Assembly (NCBI RefSeq): GCF_051020955.1
Contig: NC_135026.1
Span: forward strand, 5,432,501 to 5,496,500
Length of the DNA: 64,000 nt
Source: Megalopta genalis
Taxonomy: Eukaryota; Arthropoda; Insecta; Hymenoptera; Halictidae
Reading direction: 5' to 3'
Made by a program: the position numbers and the translations under genes. Positions 47,211-59,700 of the stretch are shown piece after piece. Position 1 is the first letter of the stretch, and each line of letters starts with the position of its first letter. Under the pieces are notes generated by a model. The model was not told the origin of the DNA and did no database searches. It saw only the letters and a program-made list of their open reading frames with translations.

Positions 47211-48090
47211 CTTTCGACAAATATCGATGGTATCGATGTGTTGCGTTTAATACGATCTATCGATAGCATCGGCGGAATGACGATACAAAACGATAAATCG
47301 AACGTTGTCGATGTGGTATCGATATCTTTTCGATATCATCGATACATAGTCATGTATCGATAAGTATCGATGTGTTGTCGAGACTATCGATATTTATATA
47401 TCGATACTATATTATCGATATTTTATCGAAATTATCGATTTTTTATCGAAACTATCAACATTTTACCGAAACTATCGATATATCGTTAAGTATCGATATT
47501 TTATCGAAGCTATCGATACATCGATAAGTATCGATATTTTATCACAGCTATAGATATTTCATCATAACTATCGTTATTTTATCAAAGCTATCGAGATTTC
47601 ATAAAAACTATCGATATTCTATCGGAGCTATCGATATATCGATATACTATCGAAATTATCGATTGCACTGTCAAGTATCGATACGATCACGAATCGATAT
47701 GTTATCGAAACTATCGATTGTATCATTAAGTATCAATATGATCGATATATCGTTAAATATAGATAAGTTATCGGAACTAACGATATATCGTTAAGTATCG
47801 ATATTTTATCGAAGCTATCGATATATCGACGATTATCGATGTGTTATCGAAACTATCGATTGTACTGTTAAGTATCAATACGATCGATATATCATTAAGT
47901 ATCGATATGTATCGATATGTATCGTTGACTCTCGATTAGATCGATATATCGATAAGTATCGATGTGTTATGGAAACTATCGATATATCGTCAATTATCGA
48001 TACGTGATGGAAACTGTCGATATATCGTCAATTATTGATACGTCATGGAAACAATCGATACATCGTTAAGTATCGATATTTTAACGAGAT
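47211..48090. repeat. TATCGATA-rich array, right
   Basis: Same unit as the left array. It starts TTTCGACAAATATCGATGG and later contains ACGATCTATCGATAGCAT, matching the start of the left array. After the right array AAACTCTGTCCGAGCGAAAC resembles AAACTCTGTCCTCCCGAC just before the left array. Confidence 0.94.
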
Positions 48091-48790
48091 ACCATCGACA
48101 GTCAAACTCTGTCCGAGCGAAACGAAATTACACCGGCGAGAAATAGTCTCGCGAGAAAGGGCGCTGCACGGCTCGCGAATCAGAAGTAATGCGAGAAGCT
48201 TGTCGAAGATACACAGCAGGAAACGCTTTGTCTCGTGTTTGACGGTTGCCAGCTGCCAGCTGTTATCATTTCATAAGACTCTCGCTTTTCGTCATCCGGC
48301 CGGCCGGCCGGCAAAGTGCTGTTCTCTGTCGAACGGCTTATGTAATTAGCGACCGAGTGCGCGATAACGAAAGCACGGCGCACGGCTTCGCGCCGCGTCC
48401 TCTTCTCTGCACTTATTCGTGACCTCGTTACCGAGCAGCCTCCTCCGCTCGCCAGCGCCAATGTCGGCTAATCGCTCGTTAGCGATGACTAAAGCCGATC
48501 CCGCTGTAACGAGGCGAGACCGATTCCCTTTTGCCATCTTCGTGGCCGTGCCTTCCCGCTGTATACCCCGATCCATCCTGGCTCCCCTGCTTCGTTATTC
48601 GACTCCTCCCGGACCGTTCTTAATCTCTGCTGTTACTTGCGAAACGGTGCCACGAATCGTTTTCTTATGGCCGGCGTTCTTTTCGCCGGGCACTTTGCTC
48701 TCGCCGTCGACTATTTTTCTCTTTCGTTGCTATCGCGATTCCGACGAGTGGGCGAGAAACTCGTTCGCAGCACCGGCGGAAATTGATTGT
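48091..48790. other. GC-rich single-copy island
   Basis: Contains a (CCGG)n palindrome near 48297-48312. The 144-codon plus frame 48419-48853 opens with GTG (first ATG at about codon 15), runs into AT-rich repeat at its end and has no recognised domain. Confidence 0.3.
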
Positions 48791-50190
48791 GATTCATTAT
48801 TCATTACTATGAATAATAATTTACTAATTATTTATTTTATTACTAATAATTAATTTTACTAATTATTAATAGTTTACTGATTATTTATTTTATTACTAAT
48901 AATGTATTTTATTAATTACTAATATGTTATTAATTATTTATCAATTAAATGTAATTAATTGCTCGACAGGCATTTAGTTCAGTGGAAATGTGTCAATTAA
49001 ATTCATTTCTCAGAACAATCAGATATATCAATTTAGGTGAATATTAATATCATCATTTTGTTTGCAGAAGCGGTTTTATTTCTATGTTTGTTTTCAATGT
49101 TTATGTTTGTTTTTAATAAATCTGGATATGAGTGGTAGAAATGTTTATTGCAGTTATTCGAAGATCAAATAAATTCACTTTCAACAATTGAATAAATTTT
49201 AATGATCTGTTCTTAAATAAACATTCAAGTATTCAATTATTTGATATTTTTGTGTAGTAATAAATACTGAAATATTAAGTTTTTTAATATACAATATACA
49301 TATTTTAATATACAACACACACTAAGGTATTAAATTATTTAAGAATTTTGTATACCAATAAATACTAAAATATTAAATTATCCAAGAATTTTGAATACTA
49401 ATAAGTACTAAAACAATCAATTTAATAATAAATAAATTCAAGAATATTAAATAATTTAATCATCTCCACTTACTAACAAATAATTGAATATTAAATTATA
49501 GAATTATTTCGTATTTGAAGAAATCATAGAATATTAAGTTATCTAATAATTTCTAATATGTAAAATTATTAATGCAAAAGAATATTAAATTATTAAATAA
49601 TCATCCGAGAGTCTTGTATTTACAATAAATAAGAAATAAGAATATAATTATTTATATTATAATATCCTTATTTACAATACATAAGAAACACCATTGAATT
49701 TCTATAATGTTAAATTATTAAATAACTTTTCTTCGCTAGAATATATTAAATTATTAAATAATCGTCCAAGAACGTTCTATTTACAACAAATTCGAAATAT
49801 TAAATTCCGTGATAGTTCCATATTCTAATAAATTCCAGAATATCAAATTGTTTAATAATTTCTAACACCACTGAATTTCTAAAATGTTAAATTATTCAGT
49901 AACTTTTCTATGCAAGAATATTAAATTACTAAACAATTATCCATGAACGTTGCATTTGCAATAAATACAAAATATTAAATACTATGATACTTCTGTATTC
50001 TAATAAATACTAGAATATATCTCAAATTATTTAATAATTTTTAACACCACAGAATTTTTTCAAATTGTTAAATTATTCAATAATTCTTCCACGCTGCTAA
50101 ACACTGAAATGTTAAATTATTCAATAATTCTTCCACGCTGCTAAACACTGAAATATTAAATTATTCAACATTTTTCTAGCAAACATCCTA
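48791..50190. repeat. Degenerate AT-rich repeat AATATTAAATTATTCAATAAT
   Basis: Loose units of about 40-50 bp (AATAAATACTAGAATATTAA and ATTATTTAATAATTTC). The clearest tandem pair is a 44-bp unit starting at 50067 and 50111 with CTTCCACGCTGCTAAACACT in both. Left of 49200 the sequence is only low-complexity TTTACTAATTATT. Confidence 0.8.
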
Positions 50191-51036
50191 CACTGAACAA
50201 TAATGAGCCGGTTCGAGGGGACCGAGCACCGGTCGTTCCCGAGCAGAGAAAGTTCAAGAGGAAGCGCGGCCGAGCCACGGCGGCAGCTAGCTGGCCCCTG
50301 CGTAATTCACGTCAGGACGCGCGGCGTCGCGGCGTTCCGCTCCCGGACGATTTCACGGTGATTCGTAACGATGCCCATAAAGGTCAAAAGAGCGCGAGGA
50401 GCCGGGCAAGCCGCGCGCCAAAAATGGTCGTCCCGGCCTGGCGGCTAGCTGCCCGCCGCGATTTACGATATTGATTTTAAAAACGATCGACGTTGCGGCG
50501 CGGTGCGGTGCGGTGCGGTACCGACGCGGAAGCGGAGCCGTTCCCCGATGCAAAACCCCGGCGGGACCGCTTCGGAGCCGCGCGAGCAGGCCCTTAAACG
50601 ATCGCCTCGTTTCTTACGGGAATTTTAATCGGTGATCCTTAAGACGCGTTTCGAACGGCGATTTACGCGCGTGCAGGAAGTGCCTGGATAGGTTAGAAAC
50701 GGGTCGCGTTACGATCGCCGATTTAGCACATAAATTATCGCCAGCTTTGCATAAACCTTGCCGCGCGGATCGCGCGAACGCAAGCGTTGCAGGATGTGTA
50801 TTCGCCGGTCGGACTGTAAAATGGCGCGAAGACCGCGCTAAAATTACTCGCGAATTGCCGCGGCTGGCTCCGGGTTATGCAATTAGCCGTCGTTTATTAG
50901 TTCGCTGTTCTATCGAGCCGCGAAAGTGGTAACGAGCTTTCAGAATTGATGAGAACCCGACGCGATGACGCTGTCTCCTGGACGATGATTGTCAAGATTT
51001 TTTGATGACTGTCGTTACGGTCGTCGATTTCGATCG
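50191..51036. other. GC-rich single-copy island
   Basis: A short (GCGGT)n tract lies near 50499-50518. No recognised frame. Confidence 0.35.
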
Positions 51037-51145
51037 CCTTCGAATATGTTGTCGGGGGCGCCGTTTCGAACAACTCTTTCCTTCACAGAAAACGCCTATC
51101 TCTTTCCGTTTCCGAGATATTCGCGGAAAACTGCGAACCTAACTC
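51037..51145 (+). repeat. Dispersed TAACC-foldback module, plus copy
   Basis: Reads CGAATATGTTGTCGG, TTTCGAACAACTCTTTCC, GTTTCCGAGATATTCGCGG and GAACCTAACTCCGACCTAAC. It faces a truncated inverted copy at about 51630. Confidence 0.85.
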
Positions 51146-51629
51146 CGACCTAACGCGGATCTAACCCGGACCTAACATGTACGTTGCTACGAATATTGGC
51201 TTCGCGCGACTGTCTTGGACACAAAGGAGGGAAGTGGAGGGAAAAATGGTTGGAAATGATGTCCTAAATATTACATACACCGAACCTAACCCAGACCTAA
51301 CTCCGACTTACCCAGACCTAACCTAGACTTAACTTAGACCAATTCAAACATAACGTATTTTAAAGACTTTCCTCAAAAGTAATAAATTTGCTAACCAAGA
51401 TCTAATCAGATCGGATCAAAATCGGACCTAATCGACACCAAACGCAAACCTAACCTAACCTTAATACATATTTCTCGCGAATAATTCTTTACAGAATATT
51501 ATAAAACGATTTAAGTAACGCAAGTAAGCATCAGACTAGTATAAAGTTAGACTAGGTTTATACTAAGTTTAGGTTAGGTCTACATAAAATCTAGGTTAGG
51601 TCGACGTTAACTTTTGGTTAGGTCTGGTG
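51146..51629. repeat. Interior of foldback unit, CCTAACC then GGTTAGG
   Basis: CCCAGACCTAACTCCGACTT words on the left give way to TAGGTTAGGTCTACATAAAA on the right, with unique-looking DNA between. Confidence 0.7.
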
Positions 51630-51690
51630 TCGATTGGGCCCGAGTTAGACGCGCAGTTTCTCGCGACTATATTTCCGAAAATAAAACAAC
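51630..51690 (-). repeat. Truncated TAACC-foldback module, minus copy
   Basis: GCAGTTTCTCGCGACTATAT and TTTCCGAAAATAAAACAAC match the module only partly. The AAAGTTGTTC box is missing or decayed. Confidence 0.55.
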
Positions 51691-52480
51691 AGAAAATATA
51701 TTCGAAACTGTGACCTCGACGACACGCACCAAGGTCACAAAAATCGACGAGCAGCACAAGCTTCCCCCCAATTACCCTATCGCGGAGTCACCTCGACGTC
51801 CCGTCGCAACGTGTCGGCACCGTCGAGCAAGCAGTAGTGTCGACACGAGAAATATCACCCGGCCGCGATCGAGATCTCAATCTAGGAATTCGAATGAGCG
51901 TTCGGTATAGCGAATAAACTCGAGCGCCGGTGTCGAAACGGTTCGACGAATTTAAGACGCATCAGCGTTTAAGACGCCGGTAATCGAATCGTTCCTCCGT
52001 GGAATCCGGTCGACGGTTGCGCGGAGGAAACGTTCGCGCCGCCGGTGTAGCAACAGGCCGTGGCTACGTTCGGCGCGGTGCTATCGTTCTGCGTTCAAAT
52101 AACAACGAGACCCGCGACGGCCGGAGCTTTCGATCGTCCGGCACGGTAAAACGTTGTTGCACAACTATTCCGAACGGAGGACGGGGTCCCTTCACATTCC
52201 TGCACCGGCGTCGAAATTAATACTCGTTACTCGGATGCGCGGGTAACGAGCCGGCCCGACGGACAGCCTGTTGATTAATCAAGTTTAAGTCGCGCGTACG
52301 ATTACGCGATAACGCGTGAAACCAGCTTGTCGGGCATTAATCTGCATTATTGTGCACCGTTGGTAACGAGGAAAGAATGACACGGGAATTGAACAGGTTC
52401 GCGGACGTGCGATGAAATGATCCTTGGATGCGAGGGTGAGAAAGATTCCTGATTTCTTTTCTTGCGTGACTGTGTTGCAA
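51691..52480. other. GC-rich single-copy island
   Basis: Plus frames 51614-51910 and 51999-52220 are Arg/Ser rich and unrecognised. Confidence 0.35.
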
Positions 52481-53760
52481 AGCTAGTAAATGGGACTAGC
52501 CTGGAACTAAGTTAAACTTAGCTTAAACCTAATCTAGACCCAACCTAAACTTAACACAGACCTAACATAAGGACAATTTAAATAAAGATTTTTAAATATT
52601 GTTGAAACATGTATAAAGGAATCTAGTTAGTGTGACTAACCTGGAACTATCTTAAACTTGGCTTAAGCTTAATCTAGACTTACCTAAATTAAACAGAAAC
52701 CTCGCTTAAATGTGATGAAAATTAGTCGTTTCTAAATGTTGTTGAAAGATATGTATATAAATGAACTTAGACCTAACCTAACTTAAATCTAAGACCTAAC
52801 CTAAATATTAAACAGAAACCTCGCTTAAATATAATGAAAATTAGTCATTTCTAAATGTTGTTGAAGGATGTGTATATAAATAAACTTAGTGAATATGACT
52901 AACTTGGAACTAACCTAAACTTAGCTTGAACCTAATCTAAACCCAACCTAAACTTAACACAGACCTAACATAAATACAATTTAATCCAAAAATTCCTAAA
53001 TGCTGTTGAAACAAGCATAAATAAACCTAGGTAATCTGACTAATTTAAAACTATCCTAAATTTGGCTTAAGCTTAATCTAGACCTAACAGAAATGAAACG
53101 GAAACGGCAGTTAAATTTAATGAAAATTAGACATTTCTAAATATTGTTGAAAGATATCTATATAAATGAACCCTAATGAGTGTGACTAACCTCTGGAACT
53201 ATCCTCAGCTTAGCTTAAACCTAATTTAGACCCAACTTAAACTTAACGCAGGTCTAATATAAATACAATTTCATCTAAGCATTTCTAAATGCTGTTGAAA
53301 CATGTATAAATAAATCTAGTTAATGTAACTAACTTAGAACTATTCTAAACTTAGTTTAAGCTTAATCTAGACCTAAGCTAAACTTTCTCAAAACCAAACT
53401 TAAGTACAAGATAACCTAAGAATTTCTAAATATTGTTAAATGATATGCATATAAATAAACCTAGTGAATGTGACTAATCTGGAACTATCCCAAACATAGT
53501 TTAGATTTAATAATCTAGACCCAATTTAAACTTAACACAGACCTAACATAAATACAATTTAATCTAAAAAAAATTTCTAAATGTTGTTGAATCATGTATA
53601 AATAAACCTAGCAAGTATAAATAAATCTAATTAATGTAACTAACCTAGAACTATCCCAAACTTAGCCTAAACGTAATATAGACCTAACTTAAATTCACTC
53701 CAAACCAAACTTAAGTGCATTTCAATCTAAAAATTTCTAATTATTGTTGAAACACGTCGA
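52481..53760. repeat. ~145-bp tandem repeat of two subtypes
   Basis: A TGTTGAA-type word occurs at 52601, 52741, 52860, 53005, 53146, 53294, 53435, 53586 and 53746 (steps 119-160, mostly 140-151). Type A carries CCTAAACTTAACACAGACC and CATGTATAAATAAAC. Type B carries AACAGAAACCTCGCTTAAAT and AAAGATATGTATATAAAT. From 52860 on they largely alternate, giving a dimer of about 290 bp. Confidence 0.93.
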
Positions 53761-54340
53761 AACGAACGCAGTAAACGCGAGTGCAATAGGTGTTGCAGTC
53801 GGATCCGAAAGAAAGTGAAGGAAAACCGTAGTCCACGGTGGAATAGCCCCTTAAGAAAGGAGCTATTAACTAAGGGAGCCATTAGCTCACGTATCGCTGG
53901 TTTTACATTGATGTAATGATTGGGAAATTCCACCTCATTCTTCCTATCTCGCAGACATCTCGGTATCTAAATACCAGCTTTCCCTGTTTGCCGGACAATC
54001 CTCGACAGAATAGAGAATTTCGAAACCGAGACACGGCGAGGGCGGTGTTTACTAATTTTTGTCGGTCGGCCGAGCATATCGGAAATTCACTAGGAGCGGC
54101 ATTTGCAATCTAATGATGATCAGTGAAAGGACGTCGGCCACAATAGGACTCGCAGCCGATCGAAGAAAAATCGTCGAACGTTATCTACGTGCCGGTGCAT
54201 TCTTGAATCTCGCGGCTCATCTTTATTTAACAGGCAACGATGCCGAGAGCGTACTCGGGCACGTTGGTTATTTCATTAACAATTACTTTCAACCAGACAA
54301 CATTTTTCTGTGGATCTTAATGAAACCAATGCTAAATTTA
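53761..54340. other. Single-copy spacer
   Basis: Short frames on both strands (53727-53933 minus, 54059-54346 plus), none recognised. Confidence 0.35.
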
Positions 54341-55310
54341 AATTAATTGGAATAAATTCGATGGAAAATGGATTAGCTAACAGTATTTTTACTCTGGGTC
54401 GAAATGGACCCATGGATGCTAAATCGTACGAGTTTTCCTGCTGACTTTAGTGTGAAAATTTATGTGGAAGCTAAGCGGAAGCTACATTATAATTTGGGTC
54501 CAAATGGACCCAAAGTGAAAATGTTACAAATTATGAAATTTTTTTAAGTGAATTATCCAGGTAAATTATTTCTCTGAACCTTGATAAAGTACAACATATT
54601 TTAATTAATTGAGCGAAAGATCAAAGCACGATATTTTTTACCTTGGGCCCAATCGGACCCCTATTGAAATCAAAAATTAATAATTTTTTAACGTGGTCCA
54701 TTCAGGTAAATTAATTGTCTGAACCTTGATAAGGTACAAAATATTTTAATTAATTCAGTGAAAGATCAAAGCACGATATTTTTACCTTGGGCCCAATCGG
54801 GCCCTCATTCAGAACGTCAAAAATTAATAACTTTTTAACGCGGTCCATCCATGCAAATTAATTGTCTAAACCTTGATGAGGTACAAAATATTTTAATTAA
54901 TTCAGCGAAAGATCAAAGCACGATATTTTTATCATGGGCCCAATCGGGACCTCACTGAGAACGTCAAAAATTAATAATTTTTTTACGTGGTCCATTCAGG
55001 TAACTTAATTGTCTAAATCTTGATAAAATACAAAATATTTTAATTAATTCAGCGAAAGATCAAAGCACGGTATTTTTACCTTGGGCCCAATCGGGCCTTC
55101 ATTCAGAACGTCAAAAATTAATAACTTTTTAACGCGGTTTAACCAGGCAAATTAATTGTCTAAACTTTGATAACGCACCAAATATTTTAATTAATTGAGC
55201 GAAAGATCAAAGCGCGGTATTTTTATTACGTTGGGCCCAATCGGGCCCCCGTTGAGATTCTCTAAAATTAATAACTTTTTAACGAGGTCTATCCAGGCAA
55301 ACGAACTTCC
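54341..55310. repeat. ~147-bp satellite with TTGGGCCCAATCGGGCCC box
   Basis: GAAAGATCAAAGC lies at 54615, 54760, 54907, 55053 and 55201 (steps 145, 147, 146, 148). Each unit also has CCTTGATAAGGTACAAAATA and AAAATTAATAACTTTTTAAC. Two diverged copies at the left carry TTTGGGTCCAAATGGACCC-like boxes. Confidence 0.95.
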
Positions 55311-56003
55311 TAAGCCACAATGAAATACAGAAAACTATTGATTAATCGGAATCGCGTTGATAGAAATATTTCCGCCGCGACAGTTTCCAATTTCTCCGGC
55401 AACGTCGCACGGCTAATAAAGCGTTGCGGCAATCGTCCAGGCCTGCTGTATCAGAGCGGCATAGTTTACATCGTTGCCCGACGAATAATCGTACGAACTG
55501 TACCGCGCAGCTCGGCCATTATCGGTAATAACGAGCCACCGTAATTTCGTCCGGTCAATTAAAAAAGTATTAGCTGCAGATAAAGCCGCGAAACGATAGC
55601 ACGTTTTCCCATAGTGCCGAACTGCCGTGAGAGAGGCTCGTAGCTCAGAGTCCTAGGCGTGTATCTGGCTCGGCCGAAGAGGCGTTCCTCGCCGAGCACC
55701 GTGCCGATAGATTCCCCGAGATAACTCTTAATGCCGTGTTAATTATCCGTTGCTGGTTGGCAATTACTGTTCGAATAACCGCACGCCCTAAATTCCGTTG
55801 CTGCCACGGTTTATGAAGAATGCGTCGAACTGGGTGCCATGGTCGGTTTATCGATCATCCTCGTAGTTATACGTGTAAACCAGTTGGCAGCAAGAAATAA
55901 TACGGGCAGTTTTGTAATTAATTTTTTTACGGACTCGGATGTAATTATTTATTGTGTTAATTATATTAATTATTATTATACACAGATTTTTTTATGAGAC
56001 TTT
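55311..56003. other. Single-copy island
   Basis: GC-rich to about 55860, then AT-rich. The word GTAGCTCAGAG at 55640 mimics a tRNA A box but has no B box (see rejected items). Confidence 0.35.
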
Positions 56004-56105
56004 AGTATGCTATTCGGCTTGAAATTCTGAACAAGTTTCTCCTTTGCAAAAAATTTCTATCCTTTTTAGTTTCCGAGATATTCGGGACATAGTCTGAACC
56101 TAACG
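56004..56105 (+). repeat. Dispersed TAACC-foldback module, plus copy
   Basis: Reads TGAAATTCTGAACAAGTTTC, TCCTTTGCAAAAAATTTC, GTTTCCGAGATATTCGG and GAACCTAACGCAGACGTAAT. Confidence 0.85.
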
Positions 56106-56284
56106 CAGACGTAATCTAGACTTAACCTAGATCTAATCTATACTACTATATTTTGAGACCTACTATCTATATATCTATCTATATTTTGACTATCTATATT
56201 AATACAGATTTGAGGAATAGTCCGATCTCGTCCAAATCGACATAAGTACAGACTGCGTCCGAATTAGGCGTCGATTAGGTTCGC
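56106..56284. repeat. Short interior of foldback unit with CTATCTATAT repeat
   Basis: CTTAACCTAGATCTAATC on the left, a short CTATCTATAT tract in the middle, and GGCGTCGATTAGG on the right. Confidence 0.65.
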
Positions 56285-56405
56285 GTTAGGTCTGGGTTAG
56301 GTTCACAGTTCTTTCGCGAATACCTCGAAAACTATAGCCCGTGGAAGACTTCCGCAAAGGAAAAAGTTGTCGAAAATGTCACTCCGCACACCATACTTAA
56401 ATGCC
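56285..56405 (-). repeat. Dispersed TAACC-foldback module, minus copy
   Basis: GTTAGGTCTGGGTTAGGTTC, CTTTCGCGAATACCTCG and GCAAAGGAAAAAGTTGTCG. It pairs with 56004-56105 over only about 400 bp, the most compact foldback unit here. Confidence 0.85.
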
Positions 56406-57130
56406 ATCGAAATTCGGCGTGCTGGATCAATTTTGACCCACGGCATAAAAATCCTTACTCTATCTATATTAATTGAAATCTGTACACGTTTCATCGACGT
56501 CTATACGAGGACCATTATATTTACAAGAATCGGCGCAAAAGGAAACATTAAACAAAAAATTACTAAACAAAAGAACGCTTCTCGTAATTAGCCGCATTGC
56601 TAACGAGAATGCCCGCTGTCCGAACGTTTAACGAACGAAAATCACGCTCGTAATGAATCCTACGTTGCGTCGACAACGAGTCGGATATCGAATCGCGACA
56701 GGCGCAACAGATTATCCGGCTGGGCTGGGCGCCTTTTTCCGCGGTAAAATGGGACCGAGAGCGGCGCGATGGCATCCCCAAGGCTGGCCTTTTAATTGGA
56801 GCACGGTGCCACCGGTGTCCGTTGGACGCGCCCGTGCTCATAATTAGTCCCGAGATTTTCAGATCATACCGGCCGCGGATCGGCGGCCCCGAGAGAATCC
56901 ATGGTATTCCGCTTTGAAGTTCCACCGAGCAAAGGAGATCGCGGCTCCCGCTCGTTGCGTTCGCCCAAAGATTCCGTTTATCTCGTTAAACGAGCGGCCG
57001 CCGTTCGCGTATCGGCCGGGATTTACGAAACGAGAAAAGTGAACGTCCCGCGGCGATCCTCGCCGTGAAACACCCGTCCGTTTATTTGCCACCGTAAACA
57101 TTCGGTCGCTTCGCCGGAACCGTGTTTCGT
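56406..57130. other. Single-copy GC-rich island
   Basis: A 120-codon minus frame (56563-56925) and an 80-codon minus frame (56859-57101) overlap opposite-strand frames. None is recognised. Confidence 0.35.
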
Positions 57131-57375
57131 TATTTTGTTATCTTCTTTTCTTTTCGGTGATTATTTTTATCATTATTTTTACAATTATTTTTGCGATTAT
57201 TTTATTGTTGCAATTGTTAGCAACGATTTATATATTTATTTTTATATTTATATATATTTTTATATTTGTAAATATTATTATATTTTTATATTTTCATATA
57301 TTTATATATATTTTTATATTTTCATTTATATTTATATATATTTTATATTTATATTTATATATAATATCTAAGTCC
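57131..57375. repeat. TTTATATTTATATA low-complexity tract
   Basis: ATTATTTTT words followed by TATATTTATATATATTTTTA. Tyr/Ile/Phe-rich frames here are artefacts. Confidence 0.9.
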
Positions 57376-58680
57376 TCGAGATTCTACCTTAGACATTTTT
57401 ATATAATTATTAACCGTACATAACCTAAAATAACAAGGGAGATTTTACTTCGTATAAGCCAAAACAATGTCGATGTACAGGTCACGCCAGAACATAAACC
57501 CAGCATGGACCCAAGTCAGACCTAACCTAGAATAACGCACGAGTTTCTAACCGAGCTGACACAAACCTAAAAATTAATCGCAAAATTTAGTGAGCATTTT
57601 GCGTTATTATCCTCTTCGTTCCTTGAGGATCGCAGATCGCTGTGCAGCGATGCCAAACTTACGATTTATTATATCGTTATCCTTGCAATTATTTTTACGA
57701 TTTTATCCTTACGATTATTTGATTATTTATCTCCATAAAATACTTCCGACGCGACGATATTCTACCGTTTCAAATTCCACGATCGCAGCGCCCCGCCCAT
57801 AGTGCTATAAATAGCCGTTCGGACGGCGCCCGAAAAATCGGGATTCGCCTCGGAGCGAGGCAACGGTCTCGAAAACGGCTGATCGGCACACTTCGGCCGC
57901 GTCTTCGGCTTATTTACGACGCCGGCCGAACTGCGATGGAACAAGGATCCTCGTGGTTTCCCGGCGGAAAAATAACCCTTATAATTGGCTGGTGGCGCGC
58001 GCGGACGCGGTCGCTGGGGCGGCTGCCTCCTGGACAAGCGTTGATAAGCCTGAAATATTGAGCGGAGTATCGCGCGAAAACGGCCCATGAAATATGGCGC
58101 GCGATGATACTCGGAGACTGTAGCCGCGTCCGGCCGATTTCTCCCATGGTCGTTCGCGTTTCAGTTTCTGCCTTTGTCGACGGTTTCTTGTTGCCCCGTT
58201 CCAATACCGTTCCGCAAAGGACAATGCTTCCCTCCGGGGCGCTGCGCGAGCTTTCCGAGTGCGCCGCCAGAGCGCGCTATACACGGCAACTTGTAATTAG
58301 AAGCCGGCGAGATAACGTTTGACACCGGCCCGTGAAATATCGGCGCGAGACAGTTCTTGAATTCGATCCGTCGATAAGGCGTCGGGCGCCACGTTTCAAC
58401 TGCTACGACACTGCGAGCTTTCTGGTCGATTTTTAATTGGGTCCATCGAATGATCTCGTCTTGGCGACGCTCGTGTCCGCTGGACACAGACGTCGCTCGC
58501 GACCCAACCTAACTGATCCAAACATAACCTATCAGTGGAGACGCTCTTCGGTGCTGAGTGCTCTTTCGTCAATATTCACCGACGGTATTTATTATTCGAT
58601 TTGTTTAAGCGTTGCAGTGGCTGCTCTACTGTTTTATTGTGAAATATGTTTGTATAGAAAATTATTTATTGGCAAGAAAT
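57376..58680. other. Single-copy island
   Basis: Scattered GACCTAACCTA words near 57510, then GC-rich DNA at 57780-58500 open on several frames of both strands (57762-58487). No recognised domain. Confidence 0.35.
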
Positions 58681-59014
58681 AAATAAATAATTTAAATCGC
58701 TCGTTTATATACAGAATGAAAAGGAATTATTTAAAAATAACTTACATAGAAAACGTATTAATGAATCGTTTGGATAAACTGTTCGTATACGAAATATAAA
58801 GAAATTATATTATTATTATTAAATGATATTATTAATTATATCTATTTGAATAGAAAATGTAAATTAATTATTGAAACAATTTATTTGTGTACACAATGTA
58901 TATAGATTGTGTAATTTGTTCATACGAAAAGTCTAAGTAAATTATTTAAATAACTTTTCTTTACCAAAATGAAATGCGAAATCAAATGTAAAATATACAA
59001 ATTGTATGAATGTG
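58681..59014. other. AT-rich spacer
   Basis: ATTATTAT and AAATTATTTA words. No ordered repeat or gene. Confidence 0.45.
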
Positions 59015-59700
59015 AATTACGCTGCTCCGCCGTCTTGCGACTAATGGAGAGATTAGGGTGCTCCTACGATTTTTGTGAAATTTCAATATGTTGTACAGCT
59101 CGACATTTTGAACAACTTTCCCCTTTGCACACACGAAATGTGAGTCTGCTATGGTTCGCGAGATATTCGTGAGAAACCGTGAACCTAACCCACGCCTAAC
59201 CGAGTCCTAACCTAGACCTAATCGAAGATACAAGTCATTTTAAAAAACTGTTCTGAAAGTTTACAAATTTTTTTAACAATATAAGCATAAATTCAGTCTA
59301 TGTTAGGACTGGATTAGGTCTAGGTTAGACCTGGGCTAGGTCTACGTTAGGTCTAGGTTAGGTCTAGACAATTATTTAATTTCTCGTTCCCGATATTTAA
59401 ACGGGAATTCGTTGGGACCAAACCCGATCGACAATTAATTAACACCGTATAAAAAACTGTCTTCCACGACGGAGAAGTAAATAAAACAATGACAAAAAAA
59501 TATACACCTAGACCTAACCCAAGGTATACTTATAACGTTCAAATCATTTTAAAAAACTGTTCTGAAAGTTTACAAGATTTTAAAAAATACAAACATAAAT
59601 TCAATCTATGTTAGGTCTAGGTTAGGTCTAGGATAGGTCTGGACTAGGTCTACGTTAAGTCTAGGTTAGGTCTAGCCTCGTTCCCGATTTTTACCCCGAA
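59015..59700 (+). repeat. Direct duplication with the 60.4 kb block, copy 1
   Basis: Begins GCTCCGCCGTCTTGCGACTA, followed by ATGGAGAGATTAGGGTGCTC. It includes a foldback module (59079-59192) and two half-units each containing AAAACTGTTCTGAAAGTTTA and AATTCAGTCTATGTTAGG-type words. All recur about 1.4 kb downstream in the same order. Confidence 0.9.
59079..59192 (+). repeat. Dispersed TAACC-foldback module, plus copy
   Basis: TTTCAATATGTTGTACAGCT, TTTTGAACAACTTTCCCC, GTTCGCGAGATATTCGTGAG and GAACCTAACCCACGCCTAAC. Confidence 0.88.

Noticed and set aside
48419..48853. 144-codon plus frame
   Set aside because: GTG start, ends in AT-rich repeat, no domain recognised.
55641..55700. Possible tRNA gene from the A-box-like word GTAGCTCAGAG
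   Set aside because: No B box occurs at the expected distance of about 45 nt and no acceptor stem pairs.
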